Part shown: in pieces, positions 6,457-10,830 of the stretch
How the letters are laid out: each line of letters opens with the position of its first letter
Numbering within the stretch: position 1 is the first letter of the stretch
NCBI GenBank assembly: GCA_027067235.1
Contig: JALXFQ010000430.1
Location: 1 to 10,830 of the forward strand
Reading direction: 5' to 3'
Source: Gammaproteobacteria bacterium
Lineage (GTDB): Bacteria; Pseudomonadota; Gammaproteobacteria; QOAV01
DNA: 10,830 nucleotides
The notes under the pieces: model-generated
The model's database searches: none
Seen by the model: only the letters and a program-made list of their open reading frames with translations
What the model was told of the DNA's origin: nothing
Translations under genes and position numbers: made by a program

Positions 6457-6789
6457 CTAGACAATATCCGAATCCTTCAGTCGCAGCCGCTCAACCACTT
6501 CTCCGCCAATCAGGTGTTTTTCGATGATCTCGTCCACATCATCCCTGTCAAAATAACGGTACCAGACGCCGTCGGGATAAACGACCAGCACCGGCCCATC
6601 GTCGCAGCGCCCCAGGCAACCCGCCTGATTGATGCGAATATGCCCTGCGCCATGCAGACCCGCCTCTTTCACTTTCTTCTTGGCATAATCGCGCATGGCG
6701 CTCGCGCCGTGATCTTCGCAGCAAGGCTTGCCATCGCGTATGTTCTGACAAAAGAAAACGTGATTCTCATAATAGGCTTCGTTGCTCAT
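6457..6789 (-). CDS. Thioredoxin-like [2Fe-2S] ferredoxin
   Basis: Small electron-carrier-type protein of the thioredoxin-fold [2Fe-2S] ferredoxin family (related to the NuoE C-terminal domain and A. vinelandii FdI-type shethna ferredoxins). From the chosen start the product has 110 residues, the usual length. Cluster ligands are visible as C14 in HVFFCQN, C23 (with C24) in GKPCCEDHG, and C58 and C62 in AGCLGRCDDGP. The tail contains the family's typical VVYPDGVWYRYFDRDDVDEIIEKHLIGG. I chose ATG 6789 because GGAG lies 5-6 nt upstream and homologues begin here; in-frame ATGs at 6849 and 6819 add unrelated residues. Its partner protein is unknown. It is divergent from the aminotransferase gene, with 105 bp between the start codons. 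Confidence 0.92.
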   Translation of the reverse strand: MSNEAYYENHVFFCQNIRDGKPCCEDHGASAMRDYAKKKVKEAGLHGAGHIRINQAGCLGRCDDGPVLVVYPDGVWYRYFDRDDVDEIIEKHLIGGEVVERLRLKDSDIV

Positions 6790-6894
6790 TCCCGCTCCAT
6801 TACCTTCGCCCTCCCTCATGCCGACTATTGACACAGCCCGCACAAGCAAGGAGGCTCAAGGGTTTCGGTTCACGCACATATATAAAGGTTACAC

Positions 6895-8067
6895 ATGACG
6901 ATTCAATCCTTCCATCCGCCTGCGCGCATCCTCATGGGCCCCGGCCCGTCCGACGTCAACCCGCGCATCCTCGAAGCCATGTCGCGTCCCACCATCGGCC
7001 ACCTCGATCCGGCGTTTGTCGGCATGATGGATGAAGTGAAGGCCATGACGCAATATGCCTTTCAGACTAAAAACGAAGCAACTTTCACCATTTCCGCGCC
7101 GGGATCGGCGGGTATGGAGTTCTGTTTCGTCAATCTGGTGGAGCCGGGCGACAAGGTCATCATCTGCCAGAACGGCGTCTTTGGCGGCCGCATGAAAGAA
7201 AACGTCACCCGTATTGGCGCACAAGCCATCATGGTGGAGAACGACTGGGGAACCGTGGTTGACCCCGACGCGCTGGAAGACGCGCTGAAAGCCAACCCCG
7301 ACGCCAGCATCGTCGCCTTCGTGCATGCGGAAACCTCCACCGGAGCCATGTCCGACGCCGAAACCCTGTGCAAAATCGCCCACCAGTACGACTGCCTCAC
7401 CATCGTTGACGCGGTCACGTCCCTGGGCGGGTCGCCGCTGAAAGTGGACGAGTGGGAAATCGACGCCATCTACTCCGGCACGCAGAAATGCCTGTCCTGC
7501 ACACCCGGCCTGTCGCCGGTCAGCTTCAGCGAACGCGCGCTGGAAAAAGTCAAAGCCCGCAAAACGCCCGTACAAAGCTGGTTCCTCGACATCAACCTGC
7601 TGCTCGGCTACTGGGGCAGCGGCACACGCGCCTACCACCACACCGCGCCCATCAACACACTGTATGGCTTGCACGAAGCGCTGGTGCTGCTGCAAGACGA
7701 AGGCCTGGAAAACGCCTGGGCGCGCCACCAGAAAAACCACGAGATGCTCAAGGCCGGCATCGAAGCCATGGGGCTGTCCTTCATCGTCAAGGAAGGCGAC
7801 CGCCTGCCACAACTCAACGCAGTATCCATCCCCGACGGCGTCGACGAAGCCGCCGTGCGCAGTACCTTGCTCAACGAATACAACCTCGAAATCGGCGCAG
7901 GCCTCGGCGCACTGGCCGGAAAAGTCTGGCGCATAGGCCTCATGGGCTACGCCAGCAACAGGAAAAACGTCATGTACTGCCTGGGTGTGCTGGATACCGT
8001 GCTGGCTGGCATGGACGCGGATATCAATGCGGGCGCGGCTTTGCCAGCAGCGGCGAAAGCGGCTTAA
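6895..8067 (+). CDS. Class V aminotransferase, alanine/serine-glyoxylate type
   Basis: PLP-dependent fold-type I enzyme of the alanine-glyoxylate / serine-glyoxylate / serine-pyruvate aminotransferase family, which transfers the amino group of alanine or serine to glyoxylate to give glycine. The 390 residues match the family. Visible landmarks: MGPGPSDVNPRI (14-25), SAPGSAGMEF (67-76) in the PLP-phosphate loop, HAETSTG (144-150), the PLP ring-binding aspartate D172 in IVDAVTSLGG, and the Schiff-base lysine K198 in SGTQKCLSCTPGLSP. The C-terminal small domain includes EIGAGLGALAGKVWRIGLMGY (binding the substrate carboxylate). AAGG-type Shine-Dalgarno sits 6-7 nt before ATG 6895. The exact amino donor cannot be read from sequence; an ureidoglycine-glyoxylate enzyme (PucG) is a less likely alternative since no purine genes are near. 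Confidence 0.9.
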   Translation: MTIQSFHPPARILMGPGPSDVNPRILEAMSRPTIGHLDPAFVGMMDEVKAMTQYAFQTKNEATFTISAPGSAGMEFCFVNLVEPGDKVIICQNGVFGGRMKENVTRIGAQAIMVENDWGTVVDPDALEDALKANPDASIVAFVHAETSTGAMSDAETLCKIAHQYDCLTIVDAVTSLGGSPLKVDEWEIDAIYSGTQKCLSCTPGLSPVSFSERALEKVKARKTPVQSWFLDINLLLGYWGSGTRAYHHTAPINTLYGLHEALVLLQDEGLENAWARHQKNHEMLKAGIEAMGLSFIVKEGDRLPQLNAVSIPDGVDEAAVRSTLLNEYNLEIGAGLGALAGKVWRIGLMGYASNRKNVMYCLGVLDTVLAGMDADINAGAALPAAAKAA

Positions 8068-8204
8068 CGTCTGAACGCCAGCTTCGGCGGGCGAAACGCT
8101 ATTCGAACAATTTTATTTTTTGCGCCAATTATACTATTGTTTTTATTGGTATTTTTCTAATCGCACTCTGACCCCGGTTATTCACTTGCTTACAGGCGTC
8201 TCGT
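8068..8204. other. AT-rich junction between aminotransferase and mrr
   Basis: Base composition drops sharply after the aminotransferase stop. An imperfect AACAAT/ATTGTT inverted repeat (8105-8143) could form a weak terminator for either strand. At 8166-8184 CTCTGACCCCGGTTATTC (reverse AATAACCGGGGTCAGAG) resembles short sequences that I recall recurring in proteobacterial intergenic DNA near REP-associated transposase genes; this resemblance is from memory. The mrr stop lies at 8205. Confidence 0.4.
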
Positions 8205-9122
8205 TCAATCTTCAATAAAGAAGTCAGTATCCACTTTTTTGACTTGGTACGCTACCGCAGAACTCACACCCACATCATGGTCTATCATTAACTGGACTAA
8301 ATCGTTCCCATCGATCAAAACCACTTTTGGATCAATCTGCCCAACATAATCCAATGCCTCTTTCGAAAACCAGCTGGTGGTTATGAACACACCCTTTTTG
8401 GCACGCTGTCCGTGAAGGGCACCGACAAACTTTTGTATCTCTGGCCTGCCGACAACGGCTTGCCATCGCTTGGCCTGCAAATAGATTGCATCCAAACCCA
8501 GGCGATCTTCCTTGATAACACCATCAATACCTTCATCCGCAGTTTTTCTTGTTGCTGTTCCAGCCTCTTTTACGGAGCCGCCATACCCCATTGCAACAAC
8601 GAGATGAACGACCAGTTTCTCGAAAAATTCTGGTGTATTGCCTTTAATCAGATGAAGTAACTCATTTGCCACCTCATCTCTCAATTGCTGATAGGCTTGC
8701 TCCAATGTTTCTTCAGGAGTCTTGGAAGACAGTTCACTTTCAGTTACATGAGCAATTTTCTCTGCTCTGGCCTTACTGCTTGCCTGTCGAAACTCCTGAA
8801 ACTCCTCGAACCGTTCCAGGTACTTGATATCAATTTTGTCAGGCGCTTCAGAGAGAATTTTCCGGCCTCGCTCAGAAAGATGAAAGCATCCCCGCTTAGG
8901 TGACTTCAGAACTCCTGCCTGTGTGAGATAAACCTTTGCCCATGCTACGCGATTTGAAAATGTCGTTTGCCGACCACTTGGCAGCCTTTCCCGCAGATCC
9001 TCTTCGGTAAGCCCCATTACTTTGGCAAGTCTGTCACGTGCTTCTTGCATCGTATGCTCTTTGCCATCGCCGGAAAATTTGAGCAACGGCAACATCAATG
9101 ATTGAAAGTCAGGTACAGCCAA
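8205..9122 (-). CDS. mrr: Mrr-type restriction endonuclease (type IV)
   Basis: Methylation-dependent restriction enzyme that cuts DNA carrying foreign methylation and, in E. coli, responds to high pressure and to some foreign methyltransferases. The 305-residue protein matches E. coli Mrr (304) end to end. Residues 1-90 form the N-terminal winged-helix region (Mrr_N), with MAVPDFQSLMLPLL matching the family start. A linker at 95-150 follows. The catalytic Mrr_cat domain at about 160-290 has FFEKLVVHLVVAMGYGG, the active-site D200 in DEGIDGVI, and Q216/K218 in YLQAKRW (PD-(D/E)xK variant with Q). RPEIQKFVGALHGQRAKKGVFITTS follows. Start TTG 9122 is chosen because of GGGAG 6 nt upstream and family alignment. 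No adjacent methylase gene is seen, as expected for type IV. GC is visibly lower than in the housekeeping block, suggesting transfer. Confidence 0.93.
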   Translation of the reverse strand: MAVPDFQSLMLPLLKFSGDGKEHTMQEARDRLAKVMGLTEEDLRERLPSGRQTTFSNRVAWAKVYLTQAGVLKSPKRGCFHLSERGRKILSEAPDKIDIKYLERFEEFQEFRQASSKARAEKIAHVTESELSSKTPEETLEQAYQQLRDEVANELLHLIKGNTPEFFEKLVVHLVVAMGYGGSVKEAGTATRKTADEGIDGVIKEDRLGLDAIYLQAKRWQAVVGRPEIQKFVGALHGQRAKKGVFITTSWFSKEALDYVGQIDPKVVLIDGNDLVQLMIDHDVGVSSAVAYQVKKVDTDFFIED

Positions 9123-9147
9123 GGGATGCTCCCGTTTTTACCTATGG

Positions 9148-9279
9148 ATTCTGCACAAATTCTGGGGAAATTCTGTGGACACGAGACATAATTATCCACC
9201 TAATCATCGTCAAATTCTGGGGACACCAAATTCTGCACAAATTCTGGGGACACGAGACATAATTATCCACCTAATCATC
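9148..9279. repeat. Compound direct repeat between mrr and the NTase module
   Basis: Two long copies lie 70-82 bases apart. The 21-bp segment attctgcacaaattctgggg(a) is at 9148-9168 and 9230-9250. The 32-bp segment beginning ggacacgagacataat is at 9177-9208 and 9248-9279. In copy two the segments abut; in copy one they are separated by an 11-bp extra piece that itself resembles the repeat (aattctgtgga). A further caaattctggggacac lies at 9211-9226. The right copy includes the last codons and stop of the small gene at 9271-9474, and the left copy repeats them. The CAAATTCTGGGGACAC word resembles sequences I recall around REP-associated transposase genes; no transposase is present here. Confidence 0.85.
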
Positions 9280-9474
9280 AATCCGCCCTCCCCGCCTGAG
9301 ATTCTCATGCCGCCGACGGGTTTCTTCCGTCTGTCCCAGTAGCGTAAACAGCCGCGCCTGTTCTACCCATTCCAGGCGTTGTAGTGGCGTGAGCTTGGCA
9401 AATGCCGCCAGTTGTTCGTCACTGATGTCATAGCTGTAACCGCCGGGTTCGGCGCGTTTGTTTTCATCCGCCAC
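9271..9474 (-). CDS. Small hypothetical partner of the nucleotidyltransferase
   Basis: A 67-residue acidic/polar protein with no function I can name. It starts with a disordered MADENKRAEPGGYSY, then a helical core DISDEQLAAFAKLTPLQRLEWVEQARLFTLL (about 16-46), and ends with an Arg-rich tail ETRRRHENLRRGG. The start is GTG 9474, with GAGG 7 nt upstream. It overlaps the last 11 bases of the nucleotidyltransferase gene, so the two are translationally coupled. Similar ~70-residue proteins with a 'LTPLQRLEWLE' helix accompany such nucleotidyltransferases in other genomes, as I recall. It may be the antitoxin or regulatory member of a two-gene module. Its final codons lie inside a repeat (9248-9279). 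Confidence 0.75.
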   Translation of the reverse strand: MADENKRAEPGGYSYDISDEQLAAFAKLTPLQRLEWVEQARLFTLLGQTEETRRRHENLRRGGRIDD

Positions 9475-9952
9475 GGTTTATCCTCTGAAGCTGTTCAATA
9501 TCGGACAGGTCCTGTTTGCGTCCGGCAAGCTGTTTGAGTTTTATCATATCGTTGATTGATGCTACGGGAACCGTTGTATCTCCCAACCTTTTTTTTGTCG
9601 CATTTTTCAATGCGGTGTCCATATCGAGGTTATGGCTCAACACTACATCAAGGGTTGGCGTGTGGCCATCCTCGGAGAGTAACGGAAACGCAATGAGATT
9701 TTTCTCGTCGGTCCATTGCTGCCTTTTGTCAGCATCGAGAATGTCTTCCAGCGCGACGGGGATTGCCGGAGTCAGTTTCATCGCTTTCGCCGCTTCAACA
9801 AAAGCATCCAGATTCCTGTCATCCAGCAAAAGGATGATATCAATATCCATGGTCATACGCGGAACGCCGTGCAGGTTCATAGCCAGACCGCCAACAAGCA
9901 GATATCTGACATGATGCTGCTCAAGCTGCTTGAACAGGTCCAGATAAAACAT
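9464..9952 (-). CDS. Nucleotidyltransferase, AbiEii/DUF6036-like
   Basis: A 162-residue member of the minimal polymerase-beta-type nucleotidyltransferase group. Conserved motif at the N-terminus: YLLVGGLAMNLHGVPRMTMDIDIIL (about 17-41), with the GG (21-22) and the metal-binding D36 and D38. A third acidic residue is probable at D102 in TLDVVLS. The C-terminal helices carry ASINDMIKLKQLAGRKQDLSDIEQLQ, usual for this group. Relatives act as toxins or tRNA/protein nucleotidylating enzymes in toxin-antitoxin and abortive-infection systems; its own target is unknown. ATG 9952 has no Shine-Dalgarno, but TAGAAT lies six bases before it, so the mRNA could be leaderless. It is co-transcribed with the small gene that overlaps its end. 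Confidence 0.85.
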   Translation of the reverse strand: MFYLDLFKQLEQHHVRYLLVGGLAMNLHGVPRMTMDIDIILLLDDRNLDAFVEAAKAMKLTPAIPVALEDILDADKRQQWTDEKNLIAFPLLSEDGHTPTLDVVLSHNLDMDTALKNATKKRLGDTTVPVASINDMIKLKQLAGRKQDLSDIEQLQRINRGG

Positions 9953-10028
9953 GGGGGCATTCTAGCGTGGAAATTTCTTCAACTCACGTAATGATATTTT
10001 CACCTTCCTGCCAGATAACTTCCCAGCC

Positions 10029-10200
10029 TCAGCCCCAGGCATGCATTGCCAGCGCCAGATTGACCCGACTGGCGCGGGGCATGATGCTGCCGTCGGTAAC
10101 GTAAAGGTTGTCGATTCCATGTCGTTTGCCGTTGGCGTCGACGACGGATGCTTCCGGGTCGTTTGCGGTGACCAGCACTTTCCGGCCGGCGCATGAATAC
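10029..10200 (-). pseudogene. Remnant of a GMC-type oxidoreductase, C-terminus
   Basis: The frame ending in the TGA at 10029-10031 reads VLVTANDPEASVVDANGKR, HGIDNLYVTDGSIMPRAS and RVNLALAMHAWG. DPEASVVD, G.DNLYV.DGS and the following NLALA match the C-terminal signature of FAD-dependent GMC oxidoreductases (choline/glucose/alcohol dehydrogenase family). Here the family's NP..T end reads RVNLALA. Upstream of about 10180 the frame continues without any GMC feature and the large FAD-binding N-terminal part is missing, so only about the last 50 residues of a ~530-residue protein survive. It is a fragment, not a working gene. Confidence 0.7.
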
Positions 10201-10361
10201 GAACGCGAGGATTCCCCGCGCCAATGCAGCCATGCTGCGACACTGTCCTGACAAATACGCCTGACTTGAGTTTTCTCATGTTTTCTGTGTGGATTATCAC
10301 AGAAGCATTTTCAGTCAGACCTTAGTCTGTTACTCCCAAAACGGATAAACGGAGATGGATC
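10201..10361. other. Intergenic region upstream of the secreted protein
   Basis: About 160 bases with no gene. It holds a Shine-Dalgarno GGAGA at 10351-10355 before the next gene, an AT-rich part at 10270-10300, and a weak TTGAGT/GATTAT pair with a non-standard 20-bp spacer (10266-10297). I do not call a promoter. Confidence 0.4.
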
Positions 10362-10830
10362 ATGAAAAAAACTATATTGACGATGTCTTTGCTCATGGGG
10401 GCCACGCCAGTGCTGGCGGATGAACTGAAAAGCCTGCGGGATTTGCCCAGAGGCGCGAGTATCTCTGGCCAGCTGGTGGGTGAATTCCTGACCAGGGACG
10501 GCAACAAGGTACGGCGTCTGGGCGTACCCGGCACGGTAGTCAGTCTGGTCAACAACGATACGCATAGAGTAGTCACCGAGACCACAACAACAAAAGACGG
10601 CCATTACCGCTTTTCGCGCCTGCAACCGGGTGAATACCAGGTTTGCTGGAACAGCAAAACCTTCGACAAGGGCTGTACCCGACCGCTCAAACTGAAAAAT
10701 AAACCGGTCTATCCCGGCAAGCAGACCATTAGCAAAAAAGCCATCTCGTTCAATCAGATGCGCCGGATTCCTGACCTGACCAGTCTGGCTGATCTGCTCG
10801 CCGGCTTGCGATTGCCAACCCAGTGCAACA
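10362..10830 (+). CDS. Secreted protein with CNA-B/carboxypeptidase-regulatory-like domain (partial)
   Basis: The gene runs off the window's right edge; 156 codons are visible. It starts at ATG 10362, with GGAG 7-8 nt upstream. Residues 1-19 (MKKTILTMSLLMGATPVLA) are a classical signal peptide with cleavage likely after A19, so the protein is exported. From about 35 to 110 comes an Ig-like beta domain of the CNA-B / SdrD-B / carboxypeptidase regulatory type: ISGQLVGEFLTRDGNKVRRLGVPGTVVSLVNN, TTTKDGHYRFSRLQPGEYQVCW. These domains (G..V.L....DG.Y.F..L..GeY.V) usually act as stabilising stalks or anchors in surface proteins. Two cysteines nearby (about residues 96 and 105) could form a disulfide. 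The rest of the protein is unknown. Confidence 0.78.
   Translation, partial: MKKTILTMSLLMGATPVLADELKSLRDLPRGASISGQLVGEFLTRDGNKVRRLGVPGTVVSLVNNDTHRVVTETTTTKDGHYRFSRLQPGEYQVCWNSKTFDKGCTRPLKLKNKPVYPGKQTISKKAISFNQMRRIPDLTSLADLLAGLRLPTQCN

Noticed and set aside
6828..6884. Promoter for the aminotransferase from TTGACA 6828-6833 and TATATA 6879-6884
   Set aside because: The spacing (45 bp) is far too long, and the TATATA nearly abuts the Shine-Dalgarno, so I do not call this promoter.
6889..7812. 307-codon minus-strand ORF opposite the aminotransferase
   Set aside because: Antisense shadow, high in Val, Phe, His and Gly without a domain; the plus-strand gene is a clear PLP enzyme.
7452..8171. 239-codon plus-strand ORF overlapping the aminotransferase C-terminus
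   Set aside because: Arg/His/Gln-rich out-of-frame reading of the aminotransferase gene; it only extends into the AT-rich junction.
9148..9279. CRISPR array
   Set aside because: Only two to three unequal repeat copies with no regular spacers and no cas genes.
9962..10300. 112-codon minus-strand ORF
   Set aside because: Out of frame with the GMC signature in the same stretch; its own sequence has no domain, so the GMC remnant explains the region better.

Overview
This window looks like a chromosomal segment of a moderately GC-rich proteobacterium, probably betaproteobacterial or an early-branching gammaproteobacterium. The 16S rRNA 5' portion, the gene run rplM-rpsI / argC / DUF6776-like / bactofilin / erpA / tyrS / rrn, and a TyrRS of the KMSKS type all fit that placement. 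The exact order or family cannot be fixed from what is visible.

Left part (1-5885) is a long block of housekeeping genes, all on the minus strand. From right to left: rplM-rpsI (L13, S9) ending in an intrinsic terminator, then argC (arginine synthesis), a membrane-anchored coiled-coil protein, a bactofilin, erpA (Fe-S insertion), tyrS, and finally a ribosomal RNA operon running off the left edge. The rrn operon is driven by three almost identical tandem promoters about 90 bp apart, each with the same -35, a 16-bp spacer, a perfect TATAAT and a GC-rich discriminator. A boxA/boxC antitermination leader precedes the 16S gene. The proposed rplM promoter has a similar GC-rich discriminator, which suggests that rRNA and r-protein synthesis share stringent, growth-rate control.

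Middle part (5886-8067) has a gene-poor stretch with a strong candidate for an undescribed small RNA on the minus strand (about 6249-6384). It has an AT-rich upstream element, TTGACA-16-TATAAT, and a 9-bp terminator stem with eight T's. The RNA carries CU-rich segments like the 16S anti-Shine-Dalgarno sequence. Next to it lie a thioredoxin-like [2Fe-2S] ferredoxin gene (minus) and a divergent class V aminotransferase of the alanine/serine-glyoxylate family (plus).

Right part (8068-10830) is accessory DNA. An mrr-type restriction endonuclease gene, visibly more AT-rich than its neighbours, is followed by a compound direct repeat and a two-gene nucleotidyltransferase/small-partner module that looks like a toxin-antitoxin or defence unit. 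Next to it is a degraded C-terminal remnant of a GMC-type oxidoreductase. The window ends in a secreted protein with a CNA-B/carboxypeptidase-regulatory-like beta domain, cut by the edge. The mrr/nucleotidyltransferase islet, bounded by repeats and a gene remnant, looks acquired. The sRNA and the repeat-bounded islet are the two places most worth following up.
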